Shown here: positions 50,932 to 61,460 of the stretch, one piece after another
Layout: the number at the start of each line of letters is the position of its first letter
Numbering within the stretch: the stretch's first letter is position 1
NCBI GenBank assembly: GCA_907163375.1
Contig: CAJQUW010006864.1
Location: 434,001 to 498,000, forward strand
Source of the DNA: Prostheceraeus crozeri
Taxonomy: Eukaryota > Platyhelminthes > Polycladida > Euryleptidae
DNA length: 64,000 nucleotides
Direction of reading: 5' to 3'
Position numbers and translations under genes: made by a program
The notes under the pieces: model-generated
Told to the model about the DNA's origin: nothing
The model's database searches: none
The model's input: only the letters and a program-made list of their open reading frames with translations

Positions 50932-51747
50932 GATTCAACTCTATCGCCTGCCGATGACCTGGATGGTAAACCCAATGGTGTCAAATCACCGTCGGAGTCG
51001 TGTGGTGTTGTTGATCTCAATCCTATTCCAAAATCAGAAAACACTCTGTCTTCCTTAGCTCTAGGCCTCTCCACTTCAAGCGCCAACACAGACATCGTTA
51101 AGCTGGAACCAAAGGTGCTCGGTGCGGAGCCCGATGGAAAATATTCCAGTGAATCCAAATTCTCTATGAGCCATGCGATGTTGCCTCATTGTGGAACCGA
51201 TCCTGTTGTCTCGAACAGTTCTGCCATTTCCCCATACCACATGCCTTCCGGCTCTATGGGCGGAATGGAGGAGAAACAGTCCTCGACAGCCTCCAGTAAT
51301 ATCAATTCCGCCTGTGGCATTACCAGTGCAGTTCACAGTCATCTTTCATACAGTCCTCCAGGCCCTGTCAGCACGTCACAGATGAGTGCGGGCATTACAG
51401 GGCAGGTCTACAGCCCGACACCACTGCACTTCAACTATGCCACGGCTGGTGGTCTTCACCCATCCCATGTGTCCCATCATCATCCACATGCCCACTCTCA
51501 TCATTCTCATGCCGCAGACAAGCTGAACTCTTGGTATCCCACACCCGACGCATCAACCGCCGCCGGTTACGGTTATCCCGGCCTCTCCGCCATCAATTCC
51601 ACAGATCAACTGGCATGTGATGTTGGTAGCAGCATCGCCTCAAGTCCATTTGTTGGCGCATCCGCTGGGAGTCATCATTACGCTGCCGCAGCTGCATACA
51701 ATCCATTTTTAATCGGTTGGGACGGAGCAGATAGTGGCAGACAATGA
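50932..51747 (+). CDS. foxC: Forkhead transcription factor FoxC, exon 3 of 3
   Basis: This exon encodes residues 302-572 and the TGA stop. The acceptor TTCTTCCAG|GATTCAACT joins exon 2 in phase 0, and the joined reading frame is open throughout. This is the C-terminal regulatory region. It is rich in Ser, Pro, Ala and Gly, and has a FSMSHAM word (about 369-375) that only loosely resembles the eh1 Groucho-binding motif FSVDNIM found in many FoxC proteins. A histidine-rich run, SHHHPHAHSHHSH, lies at about 482-494, then DKLNSWYPTP, a position comparable to the SWY segment of vertebrate FOXC. The C-terminus NPFLIGWDGADSGRQ is not one I recognise. The total of 572 residues is close to vertebrate FOXC1 and FOXC2. 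The exon starts upstream of the first Met in this frame, which shows that it is spliced. Confidence 0.92.
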   Translation, partial: DSTLSPADDLDGKPNGVKSPSESCGVVDLNPIPKSENTLSSLALGLSTSSANTDIVKLEPKVLGAEPDGKYSSESKFSMSHAMLPHCGTDPVVSNSSAISPYHMPSGSMGGMEEKQSSTASSNINSACGITSAVHSHLSYSPPGPVSTSQMSAGITGQVYSPTPLHFNYATAGGLHPSHVSHHHPHAHSHHSHAADKLNSWYPTPDASTAAGYGYPGLSAINSTDQLACDVGSSIASSPFVGASAGSHHYAAAAAYNPFLIGWDGADSGRQ

Positions 51748-53216
51748 AAGACGTCGACTGGTAAAGAATTCAACCTTGTTGAAGCGCTATAATTATGATT
51801 GGCCAGCAAAATGAGGAGAGAAATGAATGAGCAAGCTTCTCATTGAGTTGCTAAACTCGGCATTGGTTCCTTTCTGGCAACTGTGAAGCACGACTCACTG
51901 AGCATTTCAGAGCAAATGATCAGAGATCATTATTTCGGATTATACATAGACGATGTAAACTCCTTTCTGATGTATCGTATTGTAAATAGCATTTTATCAT
52001 CTCCTGTCCTGTTGTTTTTTTTTGTTGAGCTCTCATTTTCTGTCTGTTGATGGGCTAAAGAGAAATGTAATTATTCTGTTTAGTACTAATATGAATTTTC
52101 TCAGATATAAAACCCTCTAGATGTAATGGTCCACTCAAGTGTTGTAACTCTGTTGTGAATGGAATTGTTACCAAGCACAATTAACTCTTTTTCATTACTT
52201 ATCTCTGTTCGGTTGGACCTTAATCAACACACGCAACATGTAACAATCCAAGCAGTGCACTGTAACGGTCTCTAAACTTCTTTTGAACAACCTGTACATT
52301 TCGTTTGGTCACATTTCTCACGAAATTAGATACACTCGCACTTTGGCGCACATATCCTACATACAGACGTGATACAATGCCACATTTGTCACTATTTTGT
52401 AATTTTGCACAATTGGTTTCATTCGTATGTTTGTATGGATTACATATGCATCGCATGCAGGTCATAACAGCCCAAAATTGTAATGGCAACTCCTGAAAAA
52501 GTCAAGATTGATATTCCTCATAAGAATATCAAGTATGTTTTGCGTGTATATTTGTTGTATGTCTTCATTGACGTTTGTTTATCAATCAGTGTGCCGTAAA
52601 GGAATTTCTCTCTTAGGTTGTTGATTCTGTATATTTCTTGCTTCGCTAAATTTGATCAATACAATCATTGATGGCACACATCTCTTTTGACACCTTTTCG
52701 TTTTGCCCCACTGCTGTCGGTTTGTTTGCCTAAAAGCGCTGCAATCGCCTATGTGTTTGTAGCACCTATACTTCACAAATTGGGCCGGGCATCTTTGCAT
52801 GTGTCTCAATGAAAGCTTCAAACTTTTCACTCACGGACAAGGTGTCTCAAAAAGAAACAAAAATCGCAATGGAGTCATATGTATCATTAAGAGGGGAAGG
52901 AACCAATAGTCTAACAAAGCGTTGGAAGCTAAGGGCGGTAGGGTTTGAAATGTTGATATGAAGCTGCCATGGAAAGTGATGTGCTGGCCTCATGAATATG
53001 TTACCGTGATGACATATTGATACTCATACGGGTCTTGGGCAACACAAGTTTAAGACTCCTAATGAATTGTTTGAAAATAGGTGAAATTGCAATTCAATCT
53101 TTCTGAGCGACATGACCTGACACAGCATATAGAAACTCGACTCAAGCGTGGAGATATAAGTAATTAGCATTTCTGATATATGTTTATGATTTGTCAGTAA
53201 TTAATATATAAATAAA
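51748..53216 (+). other. Presumptive foxC 3' UTR
   Basis: There is no AATAAA between the stop codon and 53211-53216, where AATAAAGAATTAA occurs in an AT-rich context. If that signal is used, the 3' UTR is about 1.5 kb. Nothing else coding is seen. Two minus-strand ORFs of 82-89 codons are chance. Confidence 0.4.
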
Positions 53217-54540
53217 GAATTAATATTTGTAAGTAATTATATATTTATAATTAAATTTAATACAAAATAATTATTAATGAATATAAGCATGAAAATTTTT
53301 GTTTAATTGATTTCTGACCAAAATCACAGTTTTAAAAAAATGAAAAGGTTGGGCGGGTGCTCATGTTGGTAAAAATAGCAGTTTCCGAACGTTTGCATTT
53401 TTATTGAATTAAATTTTAGCTTTGGTTGCATAATGCTAGTACCCATATATAAACAGAAATTATCTAAATCAAGGAAATGTAGCACTGACACTCATTGTGC
53501 AGTGTGCAAGCATGCACTTGATATTCGCAGCTTTTTTTGGAAGCCATTTTGATAATTTGTCATAATTAATTAACCCAATATGACCTGCAACTCGCTGTCG
53601 TGCTCAATGACTTTTTTAAATTGTTTTCATGAAAATCTTCGCACATGCTCAGATCTTTCCGTCAATTATTATTAATATCTCATTTAAATTTTCAATAATT
53701 AAGGTGATAACTGTAATAAGCATGTACGTTAGTAATTGTAATAATTACTTTAATTTTGATGGAAATTTTAATCGCAGCGATTGCGCCAGCTACGCTTGAA
53801 CAGAGTAAATTGAATACTTTTGAATAATCATTCTTATAATATAAGGTATAGCTATCTCAAAGTGAATTCTTCATTTTAAACCATGATACCTTCAAATGTT
53901 TTAGCTTCAATTGTTTCTGCCTGTAAATTTGGCTAGTAAGTTTAAAACAAATTTAAAAAAATATATTTTGAATTGGAGAATTATCATCATAATCAATTTT
54001 GCGTCATGTTGTAGGTCAACATCATCATTTAAAAAAATGTTACTTATTGAGGTAAAATAAGTATCAGGTCACTATCAATAAAAAAATTGCAATTATAAAT
54101 TACATTACCGGTATAAACAAGCATAAAGTCTCATGGTTTTAAAATCAAATTCCTTCACAAAAATTAATTGAGTGCAATTTTAATAATCAATTTATATTTC
54201 AAAATTGAAAATCAGAAAATCATATTGGTGTTACAAAGTAATCGATCAAATTCCTGATTATATAGAAGAATTACTTTACGGATACGACATTTGTCTTCTC
54301 ACAGTCTTGCAAAAGGAAATTAAAATCTGTCTGATGGTTATCTTTCAGGTATCAAGTAGTGTTGAGCAGGATTCATCATCCGAAAGAAAAGTTTTCTTGT
54401 GGCCCCATGCCCGGTCTAAGCCCAGAAAATGGTTGTAGTCACAACTTTTGTCTCCACAAGTGGATATAGGCCTATATGTATAATTTAAAGAGGGAAATTG
54501 GCTAAAATAAATTGATATAGAAGAAATGAAAACCAGGAGA
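53217..54540. other. Very AT-rich intergenic stretch
   Basis: Long runs of TTAATTATAA-type sequence and no recognisable gene. The 77-codon plus-strand ORF at 54205 matches nothing I know. Confidence 0.6.
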
Positions 54541-54546
54541 TGTCGT

Positions 54547-54606
54547 CGGTGTTACCGGTGTTGGTGTATTTTTGAAATTATAAACATCTCGTCAGACACC
54601 GCTGCA
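54547..54606 (-). ncRNA. Hammerhead-ribozyme-like remnant, copy 1
   Basis: The minus strand reads CGGTGT (stem I, plus coordinates 54596-54601), CTGACGA (54589-54595), an imperfect stem II closed by ACACC, then further on GGTA directly followed by ACACCG (54547-54552), which complements the stem I strand. The expected GAA of the core is degraded to CAA. The order of parts is that of type I hammerheads known from Penelope-like retroelements. Self-cleavage is doubtful with this core. Confidence 0.5.
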
Positions 54607-54609
54607 TGA

Positions 54610-55632
54610 AATAAATGAAATGAACACCAACTATCTTTGATCCCAATTGAATTCAGAAATAAAATACATTTCTTTGCTTTCCCTCTCGGATCTGGTTGTG
54701 TTATTTGGAAACTGATAAAAAGGCGCAGCTTTAAAATATCATGGTCCTTCGCACATGAAGCTATCTGTTTGGTAACATAGTGGATGGCTAAGTTAGGATT
54801 ATTGACATGTTGGCGATGGACGGTAAGTCTATTTACCAATCATTAAATGGTCGCAACATTTGCACCCCGCATCTCCACACAGAGTTATGCCAGCAGTTAC
54901 AGCAAAATTGTCATTTTTTCTAAGGATAGTTGCTAGTAATGATTTATTCTGCCTGAAAAAGGGAATAACCCTATAGTTTTGGAAATGTTCGATTAAGGAC
55001 AAGCTGATGGTCACAGGGCGAGATTACAGTTGGAAAAAATATCTGGGTTATTTGGATTAGACGGTGTTATGAAAGGCAATAATTTATTATCTTTCGAATC
55101 AGGTTTATTTGCATTTTATGTTTTAGCTACTTTTATTGTGTCATCAATAATTTCAAGAAATTTTGTTTCAGTTCATCTACGTGTAATCTTTTATTTTTCC
55201 TATGTTCTTCTTACACAATTCTTGAGATTCTTCTTAAAAGATTATATTTTTTTGTAATAGCCTACATGATAAGGGTGTCCTGAGTTGAATGGAACAAATC
55301 GAAAGCTGTCGATGGATTCGTAAGAAACATCAGTTTCAATTTTATTATTCTTTTTATATGGTGTAACATCTAAAAAGTTCATGATTTGAAGCTAAAATCG
55401 GCTGTAAATTCAATTCTTTTATGTAAACTATTTAGCATTTCGTGAAAAAACAGTCATCTAAATAACGCATTCATTATTGCTTAATCAAATTTGAATCAAT
55501 ATGATTCCAGCGCGACATGATTTTATCATATAAACTTATTTCAAGAAAATCCACAGTGTGTGATGCATAGCTGGTGCAACTTTGGTTCCCATGGCTGTTC
55601 CGGAAATTTAAAGATAAAATTTATTGTCAAAA
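54610..55632 (-). pseudogene. Penelope-like retroelement, RT C-terminal half to GIY-YIG, copy 1
   Basis: Reading right to left, the minus strand gives ISGTAMGTKVAPAM (55595-55565, RT motif around GTAMGT.MAP), then HEMLNSLHKRIEFTADF, then MNFLDVTPYKKNNKIETDV, then FRFVPFNSGHP. These are in the order of Poseidon/Neptune-type RTs. Further left come FQNYRVIPFFRQNKSLLATI and CGDAGCKCCDHL (the Cys-rich stretch before the endonuclease), then NRLTVHRQHVNNPNL and CAKDHDILKLRLF (GIY-YIG tail). Several frameshifts and stops break it. The 5' half is missing, cut at 55632/55633 where an inverted copy begins. The downstream end carries the ribozyme-like remnant. Confidence 0.75.
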
Positions 55633-55776
55633 GTGAGGAATGTGCTAAGGACCATGATATTGGAAATGGTATTCGAACCTCCTCTCAATGGGGATTAAAG
55701 ATAGCTGCTGTTCATTTCATTTATTTCATGTAGCGGTGTCTGACGAGGTGTTTATAATTTCAAAAATACACCGAAA
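55633..55776 (+). repeat. Inverted second copy of the Penelope-like element end
   Basis: GTGCTAAGGACCATGATATT through TTCATTTCATTTATTTCATG and GCGGTGTCTGACGAG matches the minus-strand sequence of 54780 down to 54567. The two copies therefore lie in opposite orientation about 1 kb apart. Copy 2 ends just after its GAAA and is joined directly to the RT of a different element. Confidence 0.75.
55731..55776 (+). ncRNA. Hammerhead-ribozyme-like core, copy 2
   Basis: Stem I strand CGGTGT (55734-55739), then the conserved CTGACGA (55740-55746, matching CUGANGA), then GGTGT (55747-55751) pairing with ACACC (55768-55772) across a 16-base loop as stem II, then the conserved GAAA (55773-55776). Stem III, the cleavage site and the second stem I strand are missing because the copy is truncated. 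The core is therefore clear but cannot cleave by itself. Confidence 0.65.
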
Positions 55777-57010
55777 TCACGATTATATGGTTTGCCTAAA
55801 GTCCATAAAAACAGTTCCGACCCAGCATACAGACCAATTTTGAACATGAGAAATTCATGCGTGTCAAATTTATCAAAATGGTTGGACAATCTATTAAAAC
55901 CGCATTTGCCAAATAATTATAATCTAAAAGACACATTTGCATTTGTTGACTCACTAATGCAGTTTCAAGAAATGAACACTAAGGATTTCGTCATGTGTAG
56001 TTTCGACGTTCGAAATTTGTTTACGAGTATACCTGTCGAGCGGACAGTTAGCTTTATTTTGTCTTTTTTAGACAACGATGCTTTACCTATGGCAAAACCA
56101 TGTTTGAAAGAGCTATTATTGTCATCTTGTACTGATATTGTATTTTCTTTTAGTGATGTATTGTATCGACAAGTTGATGGCATGTCTATGGGTTCCAACT
56201 GAGGACCAACAATGGCCGCCTTTGCCTGTAAAAGATATGTTGACGATTGTTTCCGGATATTTAAAGACACGTCTGATATGAACTCTTTTTTCAAATTTGT
56301 AAACCTTATTGATAGTGACATCAAGTTTACTCTGGAGGTTGAGAGAGATTGTAAACTATCATTTCTTGATTGTTATATTGCTAGAAATGATCGCAATAAA
56401 ATTTCGGTGTCTTGGAGAATACAAGATACCAACACAGGCACCTACATGCCCAATGAGGCTTATGCTCCATGAAACTATAAGATAGCCGCCATTCGTTCCT
56501 TATTTTGCAGAGCCAAACGCATTTCAACTAGTAGTGAATTGTACGAGAAATCATGTCAAAGAATTATAGACATTTTCCTTGATAACGGCTACAGTAAAAA
56601 TGTTATCTGACAAGTAAAGAAGAGAGTGGAAACTCAAGTTGAGAAAAATTGAGGAGAAAATAAAGACGATGATATCAACGAACAAAGTAAAAAGCTGTCT
56701 ATTGGCTGCTTTATTACATTCAAGTTAAAGAAAAGCTAGTCGAAGATAAGGTTCATCAAATTAACAGGAATCTACCGGAAAATATTGTTTAACGAACGGC
56801 TTTTCGAGTGAATAAAACCAATATGTTTTTCCATAACAAGGAAGAATCCCCCCCACATTGAAATCCCAATGTGCGTATAAATACGAATGCAAAGAATGCA
56901 AGCAGGTCTATATTGGGGAGACGTCACGACATCTGGCTACTAGAATGAATGAACACATAAAGGCCTATCCTGCACCAACCGAAACACGATGCATTCACAT
57001 GAAATCGTTG
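55777..57010 (+). pseudogene. Second Penelope-like retroelement, RT and GIY-YIG, decayed
   Basis: The frame begins YGLPKVHKNSSDPAYRPIL (from 55786), a standard Penelope-like RT entry. SFDVRNLFTSIPVERT (motif A, near 56003) and RQVDGMSMGSN (motif B, near 56169) follow, then an in-frame TGA and GPTMAAFACKRYVDDCF (motif C, YVDD, near 56205-56250). The usual stretch of about 30 residues between GPTMA and RYVDD is deleted. After another stop near 56470, KIAAIRSLFCRAKRIS fits the connection region. In a different frame, CAYKYECKECKQVYIGETSR then RMNEH (56870-56970) is a well-preserved GIY-YIG motif. The motif-B wording differs from copy 1 (GTAMGTK), so this is a separate family. It is non-functional. 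Confidence 0.8.
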
Positions 57011-57188
57011 AAAGTAATTTTATATATAAACGCATGTATGCATGTATACGTATTTACGCATAAGAATAATTTTAAAATGCACGAAAAATAAGAAAAATAA
57101 AATCTTTCGAAAGGAAAAGTTGAGTAGAAGTTCTTTTCACGTACCAACATAAGACCAACATTTCAAACATAGGGAATTTATTTGTAAT

Positions 57189-57375
57189 TATATAGAGTGG
57201 AAGCTTTCCCAAGTCAGATAGAAGACTTTTTTTGTTCTACCGCGAGATCTTTCGGCCTACATCGTAGGCCATTCTCAAGAGTCGCTTGAGAATGGCCTAC
57301 GATGTAGGCCGAAAGATCTCGCGGTAGAACAAAAAAAGTCTTCTATCTGACTTGGGAAGGCTTCCACTCTATATA
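57189..57375. repeat. Nearly perfect 91-bp inverted repeat (hairpin)
   Basis: Arms at 57189-57279 and 57285-57375 are complementary with one mismatch (AGCTTTCCC against GGGAAGGCT), around the 5-base spacer AGTCG. Each arm contains TCTACCGCGAGATCTTTCGG and CCTACATCGTAGGCC, itself a small palindrome. It lies 180 bases after the second Penelope-like remnant and may be its rearranged terminus. Confidence 0.9.
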
Positions 57376-60110
57376 ATAAGACCAACATGGTGGACAGTAA
57401 TCCATTAAAAGCGTCTTCGATCTCCAGGGAATTTATAGGCATATGGTTATGTAGTCGAAATATTGTTAAGGTATCATAGAGATTCATTTATTTTTGATTA
57501 AGGCAATAGCAAGGATTTGAATCATGTTAGACATAGCAAAATCTGGTCTGCCATCTACAATTGACAACTGCAACATTTTTTATTCAGCATGTCGATTTTG
57601 CTTTCCGAATCTGCGGTCGACTTAGTAAATTTTGTGGTAGAAATTACGCCGACATGGAGTTAGATCGCAACCTGATATTAAGCTATTTAGCCACGAGAAT
57701 GTATGTGTAAGTTTTTGGCAAACTTGATGTATCTGTTTGATTGTTTACATAGGGTTGTATTTAATGCATATCGCCATTGGGACATTGTCGGGCATAATAG
57801 ATTGATGCATGTCTGAATTCAAGTTTTGAGCATATACGTACATGCACATGGCTATGAAAGCTGATGACTGTGAAGCACGGTTTGGTTGTTTCAAGTTCAG
57901 ATGTGATCAAATAGCAACAGACCGCAGGCAATCGATTATTCAATGAAGTTTTCTTCAATCCCTTCTCATTTCTGCTTCCGAATTATCACTGAGACGTCAA
58001 CAACTGAATTAAAAGATTTTTACTTGAGTGACGTTGATGGATTACGGAATGAAATTAGTCGCATGAGTACACCAATGTCTTAGGTAACACCTTTCTATCA
58101 ATTCGCAATAGTTGCAAATGATTCTCAACATTCAAAATCATCATCAATTAATTAACAAGTGAATAATGCTCTTCTGCTAGTTGCCAACATTCTATATTGT
58201 CAGTAGATGATGAGATACCAAAGAAGCGATGCGTATACTTTCCACCATTAATTCAATTAGAGCTCAAGATTGTCCATAAAATAAACTTGCTTAACTTGTA
58301 CAGAAAACTTGGGTAACTCAGGCTCAGTATCAGCTGAATCACTGATTGATGACTTACATGTAGGCCTACTTAAATGTTCTTGATGAGTGTTGAGAGTGCA
58401 AAGATGCTGCAGTTGAGCAAATACTCAACCTGTTGTGTCGAACACCATTGATAAATTCAGCTCATTAATATTATAAAATTGTTGAAAACACTTCATGATT
58501 TGATAGATTTCTTTCAGACTTAAACATGGTATCATTTAGCATTCAACTTGTATTCCAATATAGGAAGCAATCGAATACTAATACATTTAACAGTTAATAA
58601 ATTTGCTTGATTAAAGCTGTGACAATGTATGTTTGCAGCGCCTTTTAATATGCATGAGTGTCGGGCCTGCGTCAGAATTACAGCTTCAGTGGAATCCAAA
58701 TTTTTCTGCCGTCATATTAGATCTGCAGTAAATTTCTTCTGATTAACATAATTATTGCATTATCAATGCAACATCTTACATTTACTAAACAGAGCAGCAA
58801 ACTCTACCGCAAGGGAAGTAAATGTTAAATCATTATAATGTATGTTCACCAAAAAACAAGGATAGTGCTTTATTGCAATTAATTGATATATTTTGACGAC
58901 TCACAATCCCATTTGATTGATCATTTAAAGAATTGTTGCGATGAATTGTCACAAATAATGACCTTGAACTTTGAGATGCAACATCTTTGGGTGTGACTGA
59001 ATAGTTGTCCCATGAAGCAATACCATAAATTATGTCCATGCGTGTAGTCTACTAAGTACTAATAATTACTAGCGTCCATTACTTTTTATTGGCAACTATA
59101 GCGGAAAATTACAATTTGCTTCTTTGAATATGAGAAATTTATGAGGTCACTCATCAAACAACAGTAAATCATTGACAAAGTATTTGGCAGTTTCGTAAAC
59201 AACTATTGCTCATTTAAATATTTGAATCATTTTCTATTTTGAAAACTATAAATCACTTCTGAAATCAGCAGAATTACCAATAAACAACAAACATGAGTAA
59301 ATGCTTTCCCTTTCACATTGACTTTCCTTTGCCATCCATTCTGATACAGTGAATCTCAAATAAGTTTGTTTCAAATGTGCAATCACTGCAATTAATTTAA
59401 GTCAGTTGCAACAAATAATGATTTCAAAATTTGCAATTACTAAAAATCGATTATGACAAAGATCATTGATTTTTTGGCAAGTGATGACTGCTTAATGCAT
59501 GCCTTATCGGTTTGTCAGGAAGACAGACACATGTGCATCCGATGAAATGACATCCTGTATGACAGTGCATTTTTTAGTGAATTTTTACTGGTGGGTCCAC
59601 ATTGATTTCAAGGCACTTAAGCGCATATCCTAATTTCATGGTACGGATTATAGGCCTACCATCATGTGCACCAAATTTTTGCGTGCGCATGGGCATAAAG
59701 CCAAAAATTGTGATGCTTGTTCTTATGTTTTCTGTTCCTTTCTACGCGTATGAACAAAGGGTTTACACCATTAGCACATAAAGTCGGAATCACATTTACT
59801 TTCATTTACCATGCTTCTTCTGTTATTTTGCATGCGTATACTAATTTTGATAATTCCAATGTGTCTTTTGAGTGTCTTAGAGGCTATTTTTTCATTGTAA
59901 TTATCGCTAAAACTATTCTGATAATTCCACATACTTTATATAAGCTAATTCTATTGTGATTTACGAAAAGAAAGGTTATGAACAGAAGTTATTTTATGAA
60001 CAAAACTGCACAATGTGCACACGTACAGTTCTTCAATTTGCCCAATGTTCTAGAAGTGATTACGATACTCATTCGATATTCTGAAATATAGTTCTCTCGC
60101 TCTTTTTCTC
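57376..60110. other. Intergenic, no gene recognised
   Basis: AT-rich DNA with only chance ORFs of 60-80 codons and no repeat that I could detect. It separates the retroelement cluster from the virus-like block. Confidence 0.6.
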
Positions 60111-60133
60111 TGTCTATGTGAGTGACTCCCTAT

Positions 60134-60147
60134 GCGGACGCGTCCGC
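60134..60147. repeat. Perfect 14-bp GC palindrome
   Basis: GCGGACGCGTCCGC, in a short GC-rich patch (60120-60240) that marks the change from AT-rich flank to the virus-like block. Its role is unknown. Confidence 0.6.
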
Positions 60148-60649
60148 AATCTCCTTGACCCCTCCCTTCATGAACGCCCGAAAATGTCTGCACGTGCCAA
60201 CCCTCGCGCCCATGCTGCGGACGTTCTTAATGAATGGCCCATGAACTTTTCAATTGAAAATAAACGATGGAAAATCCTGAAATGAAAAACTGTGCAACAA
60301 AAAGAATCTAAAAAAAAACAAAAAACATGTTGTTTGTTTCAGGTAGACTTCAAAAAACATGTTTTCTAACTATTGATGTGAGAAACTCATAGGCCAAACA
60401 GATCTGGTATGTTTTGTTTAGTCTGTTGCAGCACTATTTCTTAACATATCTCAGAATTATTCAAAATATCTGAATTATTCAGAGGTGATTAAATCGGCAA
60501 ATTTTAGTTTTTGCAGTGGCATACGTTCATTAACGGAACTCTTCGACATTCGCACAAAAGAATAACGCCCTGACAGAAGTTCGGGGCCGACAGTAGTAAC
60601 CCCATCCCAGACGCAAGGACAGTGCGGTGCAGTGATGAGTCATCATGCA

Positions 60650-61400
60650 GACTCATCCCCCCTCTGGAAGGAAGGTGAGGGAGAGGGTCAAGGATGTGAT
60701 GGAGGAATGGGTCCGTGAGGAGAAAAATGTTCCCTACCCCCCCCCTCTGGAAGGAAGGCAGGAGTTTTCCAGCTATGAGTGGAATCTCGGAAGGGATAAG
60801 GGGTGGAGTGGTAGAGTTGAAAAAGTCAGGTGTTGGAGGTTTTGGGATAAGAAAGGCTGGAATTCGACATGAAGGAGGGTTTAGATTGGAAATTGGAGTT
60901 CAGATGTGGAATCTACGTGAAAATTTGGGTTGGGAAGCATGGAAGGAGGAGTGATGAGGCAAGGGGTGGAATCTTTGAAAACGTCAGAGTTGGAAAAGGC
61001 AGGTTTTGGAGGTTTTGGGATGAGAAAGTCCATGTTTCGGGCAGAAGGAGACCTCGGATGGGAAAATCGAGTGCAGATTCGGACGTTTTGGCTACGTTTG
61101 GGCTAGGAAGGATGTTTCCAGCGACATCGGAGAGAAAATGTTCTGCCCCCCCCTCCTGCCAAACTTCCAACTTTGGTGTTAGACATCGTAGAAAGTCGTG
61201 CAATAGCTCATTTGAAAGCTAAAAGTGAGAAAAATTCAGTGGAAAACATGGCTTGTTCGTATCTGCGTTCGTTTAGAGGTGAGACGTTATTGAAAATTTG
61301 GGATCTTAGCGAAAAACGACAGATTTAGAATGTTAATGAAAATCGCTGTAGCGGGTGAAGCAAGCCTCGGACGGGAAAACAGAGACCAGATTTGGCATTA
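60650..61400. repeat. G-rich tandem repeat block, about 173-bp period
   Basis: GGAGGTTTTGGGATAAGAAA at 60835 recurs at 61008 as GGAGGTTTTGGGATGAGAAA. The upstream words GTGGAATCT...GTTGGAAAAG also repeat. CTCGGATGGGAAAA at about 61053 recurs in part near 61366 as CTCGGACGGGAAAA. CCCCCCTCTGGAAGGAAGG occurs at about 60657 and 60739. The G-rich plus strand yields long-looking ORFs on both strands (for example 60869-61222), which I regard as by-products of composition. The block directly precedes the virus-like genes and could be a terminal or regulatory repeat. Confidence 0.6.
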
Positions 61401-61460
61401 GCGTGCCATGTTACACCTGTATGTCATTCTTGCTATGTCTCCGAAGTGAAAGGAAGAAAG

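Noticed and set aside
60645..61222. Four overlapping ORFs of 75-117 codons
   Set aside because: They arise from the G-rich tandem repeat block. Their translations are Trp/Gly/Arg-rich in every frame and lack any domain.
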